Made by a program: the position numbers and the translations under genes. 64,000 nucleotides of DNA, from assembly GCA_013390785.1 (NCBI GenBank), contig JACASW010000001.1:88541-152540 (forward strand). The letters run 5' to 3'. Below, piece after piece: positions 17,628 through 26,084 of this stretch. This DNA comes from Marine Group I thaumarchaeote. GTDB taxonomy: Archaea > Thermoproteota > Nitrososphaeria > Nitrososphaerales > Nitrosopumilaceae. Below the pieces are notes generated by a model. That model worked only from the letters and a program-made list of their open reading frames with translations, had not been told where the DNA came from and ran no database searches. Every line of letters starts with the position of its first letter. Positions within the stretch are counted from its first letter, which is position 1.

Positions 17628-19078
17628 ACATCTTTAATATAACCACCACCCTGGCTATCTGGTGGTGGAATTTTTTTCGCTCCACCTAGACCAATTGTGG
17701 TGATAATAACCGATGTTATGACAATAAAAAAGATAATTTGTGGATATGCCTCGGCATTCGGAAGTCCCATTGATAGTGGGAAAGTAGCCAATACTGCTGC
17801 TGCTAAACCACGTGGAATCATAACTGATGTTACTTTTTTGTCAAGTTTGGAAAAACCCCTGACAAGAACTGAATGTGTGATAATTATTCTGCCTACATAA
17901 ATTGCGAGCGCAGCTATAACACCGAAAATAACATATTCAATCTGGGTAAAGCTTGCTAGCAAACCTACAAAAACAAAGAAAAACGATCTTACCAAAAAAG
18001 TAACTTGACTATGTAGAGAGTTATCTATTGTATCCTCTGGAAACTTGATTTTGAGAAGTCGTGAAAAGTATGTCTTTTTTCCAAGCATCAATCCGAACAC
18101 AAGGGCTGTTAGGGCTCCTGACTCACCAAATGAAGTGGCTAGGAAAAACAACAAAAATATCATTCCGATTGTTAGCATGTAGCTATGCTGTGCATTTTTC
18201 AGCTTTGATATAACAAACATCCAGGGAATACCGACCCCAAGACCCAACACAAGACCGACCATGATAGCCTTTCCAATTGTCACTCCCAACAGATCAAGGC
18301 TAAATTCTCCAGACAGCATTGCCTCAAACAAAACGAACGCAATAATGACAGCAAAAATATCAGTCAATGCGGACTCGAAACTAAGCATGGATTTTGCATC
18401 ATCAGATATGTGGATTTTTTGTACAAGACCGAAAACAATGATAGAGCTGCTACCACCAACTATTGACCCAAGCAGAATACTGTCTAACCATTCCCATCCT
18501 AAACCATAATGAGCAAGTCCAGCAACAATACTAACTGAGATTGCAAATCCTACAATTACAAGAACTATGGCAAAATGTGCTGTCTTTAAGACCTTGCCGA
18601 TATGAAGATTCAACCCACCATCAAACATGATAATTATCAACGCAACAGCAGCAAAGTAAGGAACGATTTGTAGTACTGCCTCTGGTTGAATTATTCCCAA
18701 AACAGGCCCAATAATTATTCCCAAAACCATCAAAAACAAGATATCTGGAATACCAGTTTTTTTGAAAAATGCCTCTCCCAAGACACCCATTATTATTACC
18801 ACGCTGGCGGCAAGAAGCAAAATTGGTGCTGAAGCAACTAGAGAATCTCCAAATGATACATTAGCTAAGACATTCTGTAAATTTGCAATTCCCTCTGGCA
18901 TAAAATTATAACCAGTTCCCCCAGGATCTGGTTCAGAAATTGGATTTGCTTCGAAATATGATTTCAGTAAATCTCTTACATTTTTACCTGCAAGTTCCGT
19001 GGTATCAATATTAGAGAAAACCTCATCTCTAAAAAAAGAGACAAAAGTATCAAACAGGGCCAGAAATGTCAGGTTCAC
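17621..19078 (-). CDS. Cation/proton antiporter (CPA-type)
   Basis: A 485-aa integral membrane protein with about 12-13 hydrophobic helices from residue ~80 onward. Conserved CPA1/NhaP-like features are IMFDGGLNLHIGKVLK, SSIIVFGLVQK, the SFESALTDIFAVIIAFVLFE segment with the ion-binding Asp, and MIPRGLAAAVLATFP. It should exchange Na+ or K+ for protons. The ~75-residue soluble N-terminus (before SLVASAPILLL) is longer than usual for the family. No RCK/TrkA-N domain is attached. The convergent TFB gene lies 5 nt away. Confidence 0.88.
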   Translation of the reverse strand: MNLTFLALFDTFVSFFRDEVFSNIDTTELAGKNVRDLLKSYFEANPISEPDPGGTGYNFMPEGIANLQNVLANVSFGDSLVASAPILLLAASVVIIMGVLGEAFFKKTGIPDILFLMVLGIIIGPVLGIIQPEAVLQIVPYFAAVALIIIMFDGGLNLHIGKVLKTAHFAIVLVIVGFAISVSIVAGLAHYGLGWEWLDSILLGSIVGGSSSIIVFGLVQKIHISDDAKSMLSFESALTDIFAVIIAFVLFEAMLSGEFSLDLLGVTIGKAIMVGLVLGLGVGIPWMFVISKLKNAQHSYMLTIGMIFLLFFLATSFGESGALTALVFGLMLGKKTYFSRLLKIKFPEDTIDNSLHSQVTFLVRSFFFVFVGLLASFTQIEYVIFGVIAALAIYVGRIIITHSVLVRGFSKLDKKVTSVMIPRGLAAAVLATFPLSMGLPNAEAYPQIIFFIVITSVIITTIGLGGAKKIPPPDSQGGGYIKDVK

Positions 19079-19159
19079 TATAACTAGGTCAATTATCGCC
19101 TGAAAAATAAACGATTAGCTCATATACAAATTATAAGTCAGCTTGCAAATTTTGAATAG

Positions 19160-19702
19160 TTGAGCGCCACAGACACACTTAGGGATGATCACAAACAGAT
19201 CAAAAGACTAGACAAGATTATTTCAAAATGCTATTCTGATCTTAATGCTGGAAAAATCATCCCATTCCCTGATTTGGAGAAGATTACATTCATAATTTCA
19301 GAATTTTTGGATTCAATTCATTATTCCAGGGAAGAGGATTCATACTTTCCCTGTGTTGCTAGTTACGATCACCTCAAAAAGGAGATTCGAGCATTATTGA
19401 TAGAGCACGAGTTTAGCAGAAATATAGCCTACAAAATTACCCATCATCTAAAACGCTGGAAAAATGGTGAGGATTCTAGCGAGCCAGTAGCACGGTTCTT
19501 GAGAACTTATTCGATTTATCTAAATGACCATATAGCAAAGGAGGAGGATTTTTTTGAACGAGCAGAAAAGGAGATTATTTCTAAAGAAGAGGAAAAGGAG
19601 ATGTTTGAACAATTTCAATCAGATATGGCAATTACCCAAAAATTGGAATCGATTGTAAAAGAGCTCGATTATTTGGAAAGCCAGCCTTGGTTCAAAAACT
19701 AG
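19160..19702 (+). CDS. Hemerythrin-like HHE cation-binding protein
   Basis: A 180-aa helical protein with the di-iron ligand pattern of hemerythrins: DDHKQIKRLDK (His near residue 11), SIHYSREEDSYFP (HxxxE), LIEHEFSRN, and LNDHIAKEEDFF (HxxxE). Such proteins bind O2, NO or iron, or serve as sensors or storage; the exact role is not determined. The start is a TTG after GAATAG, as no in-frame ATG precedes the first His motif. The stop codon is immediately followed by the end of a convergent gene. Confidence 0.88.
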   Translation: MSATDTLRDDHKQIKRLDKIISKCYSDLNAGKIIPFPDLEKITFIISEFLDSIHYSREEDSYFPCVASYDHLKKEIRALLIEHEFSRNIAYKITHHLKRWKNGEDSSEPVARFLRTYSIYLNDHIAKEEDFFERAEKEIISKEEEKEMFEQFQSDMAITQKLESIVKELDYLESQPWFKN

Positions 19703-19912
19703 TTAGGTTGTTAACTCTGGCTTCAAAGTCCATGCAACACCAAGTACTACAAAGGGGATTGAGATGAAGCCAATAATTGGTAGAAGAGTGCCTAATTGGT
19801 TCTGACCCACATCACCAGTAACCATCCAAGGTAGGGGGAGCGTAACTACAAACCAGATTATTGCCATAATAATAATCGTGTTGCGTCTTTTCTTTTTCTT
19901 GCTATCTGCCAA
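19703..19912 (-). CDS. Small two-helix membrane protein, 69 aa
   Basis: Not recognised. A basic N-terminus (KKKKRRN) precedes two hydrophobic segments at about 12-30 and 42-62, which suggests an N-in hairpin in the membrane. It ends one base after the convergent hemerythrin gene. It may form a pair with the upstream membrane-anchored gene (33-nt gap). Confidence 0.6.
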   Translation of the reverse strand: MADSKKKKRRNTIIIMAIIWFVVTLPLPWMVTGDVGQNQLGTLLPIIGFISIPFVVLGVAWTLKPELTT

Positions 19913-19945
19913 TTATCTCACTTTTTACTATTCAATAGGTTATTT

Positions 19946-20485
19946 CTATTTTATCTGAACCAGTTCTATGCTTACAGGCCCATTCAAATACCCACGCGGA
20001 TCTATGGAAATCTCCATCCGTTGTGGTTCGTCAATCTTGAACCCTGTTTCGCCATCACCTAAATTGGCACAGCCAGAACAGGGAACAATTTGATATTTCC
20101 AAGTATACCATGAAGACATTCCCTCTTCAACCAGATTTCCAACTAAAACATAGTGCAGGGAAACATGCTCGGGGCGGTCAACTTGCCATTCAGTCGATGG
20201 AGAGTAATTCAATTTTACCGATAACTTCTGTGGGCTATCACCATTTGGCACAAATCTAAATTCATACATTCCCTCTTCGAGAAAAACTGTTTCAGTATAT
20301 TTGCAATAGGTGGAGGCACCTATGGTCTCGCAATCATATAATGCCGGATCGGCTAAAGTGACATGAAATACAGTAGTATTTTTGATTGGTTTCTGTGAAT
20401 CAACGTATTCATCTATAATCACGCCAAAACCAACAATGCCAATAATTACTGCTAGAACTATGCCTAGGAGAAGAGGTTTATCCAT
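19946..20485 (-). CDS. Membrane-anchored extracellular protein, 179 aa
   Basis: Not recognised. One N-terminal hydrophobic helix (about 6-25, LLLGIVLAVIIGIVGFGVII) acts as a signal anchor, followed by a beta-rich extracellular domain. Four cysteines (CETIGASTYC and CSGC) could form disulfides or bind metal. It lies upstream of the small two-helix membrane protein and divergent from cdvB-1. Function unknown. Confidence 0.65.
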   Translation of the reverse strand: MDKPLLLGIVLAVIIGIVGFGVIIDEYVDSQKPIKNTTVFHVTLADPALYDCETIGASTYCKYTETVFLEEGMYEFRFVPNGDSPQKLSVKLNYSPSTEWQVDRPEHVSLHYVLVGNLVEEGMSSWYTWKYQIVPCSGCANLGDGETGFKIDEPQRMEISIDPRGYLNGPVSIELVQIK

Positions 20486-20587
20486 GCGAATTCCTTCATT
20501 TACTAGTAAATTTAGTCATCGAAAATTCATTTTCTGTTAACCATTATTCACACCGGAAATTAATAATTAATTTCTAAACCATGTTCC

Positions 20588-21232
20588 ATGGCTTCGCTAT
20601 CAAGTAGGTGGTCAAAACCACAGAAACAAGGCATATCTGAAAGATTAAACAATGTAATCAAACCAAAGGGTGCCTTAAAACCACGCATTGAAACAGCCAT
20701 TAAAAAATTACAAGCTCAAACTTCAAAATTAGATAACATGCTTTCATCATTAGATAGCAGAAACGAAAAAGTTTTTCACAGAATTGTAGAAGCCACACAA
20801 CAGCACGACACTCATACGGCTAAATCATTATCAAAAGAACTAGCTGAAATTCGTAAAGTACGTCGTGTTCTAGGAAATGCACGAATGGCTATCGAACAAA
20901 TAGAATTACGATTAACAACATTCCATGACTTGGGAGACACAGTAGTAACTGTAATGCCAACCATCGGACTTATGAAAAATATGAAATCATCACTAGCCAA
21001 ATTCATGCCAGGTGCAGACCAAGAGCTTAACAACATGGCAGAGATGTTAGGAGGCTTGATGACAGAAACATTCCACAGCACAGATGCCTCATTTGGTGGT
21101 GATACGGTTATCAATTCAGATGCAGAAAAAATCTTGCAAGAAGCTTCTGCTGTAGCAGAGCAACAATCTGGAGATAAATTTCCTTCTATACCAGATCAGA
21201 TGTCAGAACCATCACAATCACGTTTCATGTAA
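20588..21232 (+). CDS. cdvB: ESCRT-III-like cell division protein, CdvB paralogue 1
   Basis: A 214-aa SNF7/ESCRT-III-family protein that polymerises on membranes in archaeal cell division or vesicle budding. The core is helical and basic at the start (VIKPKGALKPRIETAIKKL), followed by LRxVRRVLGNARMAIEQIELRL (~95-115), with an acidic C-terminus containing FPSIP (~199). The same FPSIP tail and core occur in the second paralogue at 45069, about half identical by eye. It lacks the C-terminal winged helix of crenarchaeal CdvB. A coiled-coil gene is convergent, 10 nt away. cdvA and cdvC (Vps4) are not in the window. Confidence 0.92.
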   Translation: MASLSSRWSKPQKQGISERLNNVIKPKGALKPRIETAIKKLQAQTSKLDNMLSSLDSRNEKVFHRIVEATQQHDTHTAKSLSKELAEIRKVRRVLGNARMAIEQIELRLTTFHDLGDTVVTVMPTIGLMKNMKSSLAKFMPGADQELNNMAEMLGGLMTETFHSTDASFGGDTVINSDAEKILQEASAVAEQQSGDKFPSIPDQMSEPSQSRFM

Positions 21233-21242
21233 GTGATTTTTT

Positions 21243-21809
21243 CTAGCTAGATCCTTTTGAAGCTTTAAAACTCTTAATTCTACTAGCCTCATCAGCTACC
21301 ACTTTCTCAATACCTGAAATCTTATCCCGTAGGCTGTAAACTATATTGCCAACATCATCCGCATCTTTTTCCACTTCGGATCGTTTTCTGGTCAGGTCTT
21401 GTAGCCCCTGATTTTCCTCTTGGATGAATTGGCTAATCTTCGTAAGCTTTTCTTTCAAATTCTTAATATCAACAGATTCATCTTCAATGTTTTTTACCAG
21501 ATTTGTTCGCTTTTCTTTCAAATCTTTAATCATTCCCCCAACATAGTCAATAGCTTCCTCCAGCTTGAATCGTTTACCCATTAACTGCTCTATTCCAATC
21601 TGACTCTGTGCCGCAGTTTCAGTTTGTGAATATGATGTTGTTTCTTCAGCAGGCTGCTCAGTAGAGGGAGTCTCGTAACTGGATTCAGGAGGTGCCTCGT
21701 AACTACTTGCTTCTTCAGCTGGTTCAGGCTCTTCACTCCGATATTCTTCAGTTATCCCACCATCGTCAGAATCTTCGTCTTTATCCTTGAAAACATCGAA
21801 CAAGCCCAT
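21243..21809 (-). CDS. Acidic coiled-coil protein convergent with cdvB-1
   Basis: No family recognised. The N-terminus MGLFDVFKDKDEDS is followed by a disordered, Glu/Ser/Thr/Pro-rich segment (~20-75) with repeated SSYE(A/T)P units, then a long coiled coil (~80-180). A hydrophobic/amphipathic start (GLFDVF) could contact membrane. A longer frame starts at 21827, but a TATA-like ACTTTTATCT near 21840 fits a leaderless start at 21809. It lies convergent with, and 10 nt from, an ESCRT-III gene; a role with CdvB polymers is only a hypothesis. It lacks the PRC-barrel expected of CdvA. Confidence 0.65.
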   Translation of the reverse strand: MGLFDVFKDKDEDSDDGGITEEYRSEEPEPAEEASSYEAPPESSYETPSTEQPAEETTSYSQTETAAQSQIGIEQLMGKRFKLEEAIDYVGGMIKDLKEKRTNLVKNIEDESVDIKNLKEKLTKISQFIQEENQGLQDLTRKRSEVEKDADDVGNIVYSLRDKISGIEKVVADEASRIKSFKASKGSS

Positions 21810-21910
21810 TGATTCAATGAAACCCACTCATGAAGATAAAAGTTATGGCGAACCCCAAACTCCTGTTATCTAACTCTAATACTTCTAAAACCTTGGATTT
21901 TCGCTCCCGC

Positions 21911-21920
21911 GTATAAAATG
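21911..21920 (+). promoter_or_regulatory. TATA box upstream of the winged helix gene
   Basis: GTATAAAATG is a good TATA box. The predicted start near 21945 leaves an ~80-nt leader before the ATG at 22024, long for this genome. The leader contains two tandem copies of an 11-nt sequence at 21955-21977. Confidence 0.5.
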
Positions 21921-21954
21921 CTCATTTTGGGCAAATTTTGACATACCAAAACGT

Positions 21955-21977
21955 GTTCCGCTATGCGTTCCGCTATG
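21955..21977. repeat. Short tandem direct repeat in the leader of the winged helix gene
   Basis: Two copies of GTTCCGCTATG (21955-21965 and 21967-21977) sit on a 12-nt period just downstream of the expected transcription start. They could be an operator for the adjacent regulator or a chance duplication. Nothing else is seen in the 21828-22023 intergenic stretch apart from promoters. Confidence 0.55.
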
Positions 21978-22023
21978 GCGTTTCAAAATGTTCCTCATAA
22001 ACACCTTCATTCTATGCTATGAC

Positions 22024-22311
22024 ATGTCAAAACAACAGTACAGATCCGAAATGGGAATCATGGGTGATATCCTAGATGTAACCATGGACGGAGGTCAAAG
22101 AGGCGTTATTGTATCTGCAATATCCCGAAAAGCAAACCTCTCTCACTATGCAGTATTAGACAAATGTGAGAAGCTAATCAATGCAGGTTTGATGCAATCG
22201 GAAAGACTAGATAGAAACAGACTTTTCAGGATTACTGAAAAAGGACTTGATTTTATCCAAGAATTCCAAAAGTTTCAAAATCTGATTGAATCCATGAATC
22301 TAAGGTATTAG
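22024..22311 (+). CDS. Winged helix DNA-binding protein, 95 aa
   Basis: A small soluble winged helix regulator of the type abundant in thaumarchaea (HTH_45/COG3432-like). MGDILDVTMDGGQRGVIVSAISRKANLSHYAVLDKCEKL contains the recognition helix region, followed by LINAGLMQSERLDRNRLFRITEKGLDFI, the wing. The frame extends to an ATG at 21988, but the extra 12 residues are hydrophobic and unlike the family, so I use 22024. It is followed after 3 nt by a membrane-anchored winged helix gene, so the pair is probably one regulatory unit. The target is unknown. Confidence 0.82.
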   Translation: MSKQQYRSEMGIMGDILDVTMDGGQRGVIVSAISRKANLSHYAVLDKCEKLINAGLMQSERLDRNRLFRITEKGLDFIQEFQKFQNLIESMNLRY

Positions 22312-22314
22312 GCT

Positions 22315-23337
22315 ATGAATCTGCAACAAAAAGTTGCACAAAAACATCAATCTCCGGGGGGGGAAATGCTTTTGGTAAGGAACACGGATATCCTCTCAAC
22401 GATGGTAAGAATACCAATAGTTGTGATAGGTCTGGTGCTCGTAGCATTAAGCGCACCAATCCAACAATCCTTTGGTTCTAGTCGAACCCTTGATTTCACC
22501 ATTTATCCAGATGGCTCAACTCATGTTTTTTATGAATTAGATGTGGATCCACTAGAACTGGAAATCACGGTTGAACTTTTTGGAGAAACGATAGAAAACA
22601 TCACGATTACTGATGAGGATGGGTTTTTACTATCAAATGAGATTAATCATAATTTAGCTGTAATAGAAACATTTGGGGCATCCCATATCTCTATAGACTA
22701 TGATACGCAGGATTTGGTTTCCAAAACTGGAAAAATATGGGCGTTTACTATAGATGCACCTGTACAGTATTCATTACTGACACCAAAGGATTCGGTGATT
22801 ATTGAAATGAGTAATTTTCCGCTTAGTATGCAGGTAGAGAACGAGCAGTCACATCTAACGTTACCCCCAGGTCAAGCAAACATCAGCTATTACATTAGCA
22901 CACTAGCTTCTGCTCAATCCATACAGCCAACTCAGGAAGACAGTGCAACTGATAACTCTTCAATCCTAGTCTTTGGTGTTATAGCAGCTGTTGCGATCGT
23001 TGCTGCCATCATAATTATAAAGAGAAAATCATCTGGAGTTGAACCATCTATAACAATTCAGAAAGATGAACAACCTAAACCACAAAGCCTTGATCCAGAA
23101 GAAATTTTCAAAGCAAAACAAGATCTGAGAGAAGATGATAAAGAAATAATTAATTTCATTTCAGCAAATGGTGGTCAAGCCTATGAAAGCGAACTACGAA
23201 AGAAATTCCTTCAACCACGTACCACAATGTGGAGAGCTGTTAAGCGACTTGAAAGACAGGGAATTGTAGAAGTTGAAAAGAAAGACGAGCAAAATATTGT
23301 AAAACTAACAAGCAAACTGGAGGATCCTGATGAATAA
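22315..23337 (+). CDS. Membrane-anchored protein with C-terminal winged helix domain
   Basis: A 340-aa protein with three parts. A signal peptide or first helix comes first (~32-52, VRIPIVVIGLVLVALSAP), then an extracellular beta-rich domain (~55-205). A transmembrane helix (~215-238, GVIAAVAIVAAIIIIKRK) leads to a cytosolic winged helix domain (~262-335, ESELRKKFLQPRTTMWRAVKRLERQGIVEVEK). This layout suggests a one-component membrane sensor that binds DNA. The ATG at 22315 gives a hydrophilic extension, and a start near 22375-22402 is possible. The stop overlaps the next gene by 8 nt. Confidence 0.78.
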   Translation: MNLQQKVAQKHQSPGGEMLLVRNTDILSTMVRIPIVVIGLVLVALSAPIQQSFGSSRTLDFTIYPDGSTHVFYELDVDPLELEITVELFGETIENITITDEDGFLLSNEINHNLAVIETFGASHISIDYDTQDLVSKTGKIWAFTIDAPVQYSLLTPKDSVIIEMSNFPLSMQVENEQSHLTLPPGQANISYYISTLASAQSIQPTQEDSATDNSSILVFGVIAAVAIVAAIIIIKRKSSGVEPSITIQKDEQPKPQSLDPEEIFKAKQDLREDDKEIINFISANGGQAYESELRKKFLQPRTTMWRAVKRLERQGIVEVEKKDEQNIVKLTSKLEDPDE

Positions 23338-24400
23338 ACTACTTGTCTTTTTCTCATTGTTTTTGGTTGCAAGCATGTGTTTTGTTACCATTCCTAATAC
23401 AGCACAGGCAGATTCACAACTTGACGTACTCATAAAAATAACTCAGAATACGAAAGAGCATTTAAAAAATGATATTGATAAACTGAGCAACGTTTCACAA
23501 GAAGTTTATGATTTCTTTGATGATGGTGCAAAAGAAACAGCCATGTTAGTGCAAGCTGCGGAAAAAGAAGATGCCAGTTCAGCAAAACAGCATTTCATTT
23601 CTGCTATGATTGCCTTCAAACAGGCTAGTTTAGCAATTTCAGAAAGTGAATCACAGAAAACACCACAGGCAGCAACTTATGATCATAGCCAAACAATTAT
23701 CAAATATGAAAACAACATCAAAAAATTAAAGCTGATATCAGGCAAACTGAATGCTAATATTGATTTTAACCAGATAGATCAATTACTTGATTTAGCCAAG
23801 GAAAATATTTCAAAAGGCAGTATAGAACAAACCAAGGAGGTTATTGGTAAAATCTCATCCGAAGGCAAACAAATTCAGAAATTATTGTATGAAATCAGTG
23901 AACAGAACAGAATTCACAAGGCAAAACAGTTTGTGCAAAAACATGCAGAGAGGATTAACAGTCTAATACTTCAAGCTAAGACATTTGGATTAGATGAAAC
24001 CGCTAATGATTTAGCAGTATCTAAAATTCAACTATTGCAAGCAAATACTACTGGCCAAATAAAACAACAATTCAAAATAATTATTATTCATCAACAAAAA
24101 GTTGAACAGGTAAAAGAAACCAACCAAGCTGAACTTTTAAAATTACAAGCACTGCTTGTCCCACTCGAAAAGAAAGCTCAAAGACTAGCTGATGATCTTA
24201 AAGAAAATAACACGGCGGATTATTTACTCAAAAGAGCTTTTAATCTTATTGAGGAGGTCAAACAAGACATAAAAGAGTTGGAATATGCCCCAGGCAGAAT
24301 TAATGATACCAAATATCTTGATTTAACAATAGGTAAAAAGATTCAAACAATCAAAGACTTGCTGATAAAAGCTGAAAAGATAATTTACATTTCATCATAA
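23330..24400 (+). CDS. Secreted coiled-coil protein, 356 aa
   Basis: No family recognised. The signal peptide is LLVFFSLFLVASMCFVTIPNTAQA with a probable cut after AQA. The mature part is almost entirely heptad-like helix, rich in Lys, Glu, Gln and Ile, and has no membrane anchor. It overlaps the upstream membrane regulator by 8 nt, so the two are translationally coupled. It could be the extracellular partner or target of that sensor (inference). Confidence 0.7.
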   Translation: MNKLLVFFSLFLVASMCFVTIPNTAQADSQLDVLIKITQNTKEHLKNDIDKLSNVSQEVYDFFDDGAKETAMLVQAAEKEDASSAKQHFISAMIAFKQASLAISESESQKTPQAATYDHSQTIIKYENNIKKLKLISGKLNANIDFNQIDQLLDLAKENISKGSIEQTKEVIGKISSEGKQIQKLLYEISEQNRIHKAKQFVQKHAERINSLILQAKTFGLDETANDLAVSKIQLLQANTTGQIKQQFKIIIIHQQKVEQVKETNQAELLKLQALLVPLEKKAQRLADDLKENNTADYLLKRAFNLIEEVKQDIKELEYAPGRINDTKYLDLTIGKKIQTIKDLLIKAEKIIYISS

Positions 24401-24433
24401 ACTTCATATACAATTTTAAGAGCAACTGACAAT

Positions 24434-24628
24434 ATGGCATCAAAACAAATTACTGTTGGAATTGGAGTTCCAATGATCGTTACGGGTTTTTTAATTGCAA
24501 TTTTTGGGGCACCACTTGCAGGTGATGTCAAAGAAACGGTTGAATTTGTTGGGAGTTTAATTGGAATTATAGGTGTAGTCTTATTCATAGCTGGACTGTT
24601 TTATACTAAGCAACCAGTAACGGCATAA
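24434..24628 (+). CDS. Small two-helix membrane protein, 64 aa
   Basis: Not recognised. Two hydrophobic segments (about 7-28 and 36-57) are joined by a short polar loop (AGDVKETVEF). It lies 33 nt after the secreted coiled-coil gene on the same strand and may belong to the same transcript. The start is the ATG at 24434 (MASKQITVGIGVPM). Confidence 0.6.
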   Translation: MASKQITVGIGVPMIVTGFLIAIFGAPLAGDVKETVEFVGSLIGIIGVVLFIAGLFYTKQPVTA

Positions 24629-24690
24629 ACTAATTCAACTTCATTCGATTTTCAGATTAAATAAATAACCAACATTGTTAGAAAAAATGT

Positions 24691-25404
24691 TTGAAAACTA
24701 GAATTTTTGAAATTTTTACCTCTATTGAGGGAGAGGGAATACTCTATGGAACAAAAACACTATTTGTGAGGCTTGCCGGATGTCCTTACACTTGTTTTTA
24801 TTGTGATACACTAGATGCACTTCCATTAGATTCTGGCAAAGAATACTCAATTACCGAAGCATGTAATCTAATTGATAACAACCTGCAAGATAACACTTAC
24901 AAGGTTAACTTTACCGGCGGCGAACCACTTATTCAACACGAGGCTGTCAACGAACTTGCAAAACACGTTAAAGCTAGGGGTCTTCCAACGTATCTTGAAT
25001 CTGCATGTTTTGATTCAAAAAAGTTTCTGCATGTTTTACCATCCATTGATTTTGTTAAAATAGAGTTCAAAACAGCAGATTCAGAATTTATTGATGAGAA
25101 ACATCATCCTAATCTAATTAAAAATACGCTTGAATGTCTTCAGGCGGCAATAGATGCTAAAAAAACAACTTACATCAAAATAGTTGTCAGCTCAAAAACT
25201 GAATTAATCTCATTTAAAGAACTTTTAGAACAAATTTTTAAAATTGTTTCCAAGGAAAATCTTTCTGGGTTTATTATTCAACCGACAACAAGCATTTCTG
25301 AACCAACTTTAGAACAATTATTGGTATTTTATGATAATGTCTATCCATACTATGATGAAGTCAGAGTGGTACCACAGTTACACAAAATAATTTCTGCACC
25401 ATAA
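24691..25404 (+). CDS. queE: 7-carboxy-7-deazaguanine synthase
   Basis: Radical SAM enzyme that turns 6-carboxytetrahydropterin into 7-carboxy-7-deazaguanine on the way to preQ0, which in archaea becomes archaeosine at tRNA position 15. The 237-aa protein has FTSIEGEGILYG, the radical SAM motif CPYTCFYCD (C-x3-C-x2-C near residue 31) and the SAM-binding FTGGEPL. The start is a TTG (MKTRIFEIF); an ATG 4 nt upstream is out of frame. It is adjacent to folE and near queC, so three preQ0 genes cluster within 3 kb. Confidence 0.94.
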   Translation: MKTRIFEIFTSIEGEGILYGTKTLFVRLAGCPYTCFYCDTLDALPLDSGKEYSITEACNLIDNNLQDNTYKVNFTGGEPLIQHEAVNELAKHVKARGLPTYLESACFDSKKFLHVLPSIDFVKIEFKTADSEFIDEKHHPNLIKNTLECLQAAIDAKKTTYIKIVVSSKTELISFKELLEQIFKIVSKENLSGFIIQPTTSISEPTLEQLLVFYDNVYPYYDEVRVVPQLHKIISAP

Positions 25405-25446
25405 ATTTCTAGGATCCTCCAGCGTAGGAAGCATATAATTAATGAG

Positions 25447-25456
25447 GTATAAATAC
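25447..25456 (+). promoter_or_regulatory. TATA box of folE
   Basis: GTATAAATAC lies 29 nt before the folE ATG at 25486 and gives a short leader. It indicates that folE has its own promoter and is not merely read through from queE. Confidence 0.6.
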
Positions 25457-25485
25457 CGAGCCAGTTTTTTACAGTTTGTATTCTT

Positions 25486-26052
25486 ATGGATGAGGAAAGA
25501 ATCAAAAAACTTGTTAGAGAATTAATAGCCGAAATAGGCGAAGATCCTACTAGAGAGGGATTAACTAAAACACCCGAACGTGTAGCAGATGCATATAAAG
25601 AAATTTTTGCCGGTTACGATTCTAATTCTGAATTATCTGTACAATTTTCAGAGGACTCGGAGGTAGTAGTAGTAAGAGACATTCAATTTTATTCCATGTG
25701 TGAGCACCATATATTGCCATTTTTTGGAAAAATTCAACTTGCATATACTCCAAACGGAAGAGTTTTTGGAATTTCAAAACTAGTCCGCTTGGTTGAAAAA
25801 TATTCTAAAAGATTACAAATTCAAGAACGAATGACAAAAAACATAGCAGATGAGTTGTATTCTCATGGAGTAAAAGGAGTAGCTGTAATTGCGCAAGCTG
25901 AACACCTTTGTATGAAGATGAGAGGGGTAAAAAATAACGCAACTGTATCTTGTGCAGCATTTAGAGGAATTTATGAGAAAAAAGAAGAAAAAGAAAATAT
26001 TGTAAATATGATTAAAAATCCCTCAAAAACATTTTTTACGCAAAATTCCTGA
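25486..26052 (+). CDS. folE: GTP cyclohydrolase I
   Basis: Converts GTP to 7,8-dihydroneopterin triphosphate, the first step toward preQ0 and possibly pterin cofactors. The 188-aa protein has the type I motifs EDPTREGLTKTPERVADAY, SMCEHHILPFFGK (zinc Cys and His), RVFGISKLVRLVE and HLCMKMRGV with the second zinc Cys. The bacterial/eukaryotic FolE type, not the MptA type, is typical of thaumarchaea. It is located between queE and queC. Confidence 0.96.
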   Translation: MDEERIKKLVRELIAEIGEDPTREGLTKTPERVADAYKEIFAGYDSNSELSVQFSEDSEVVVVRDIQFYSMCEHHILPFFGKIQLAYTPNGRVFGISKLVRLVEKYSKRLQIQERMTKNIADELYSHGVKGVAVIAQAEHLCMKMRGVKNNATVSCAAFRGIYEKKEEKENIVNMIKNPSKTFFTQNS

Positions 26053-26084
26053 AAAGATAAATAATCATTAATTGGATCCGATTT

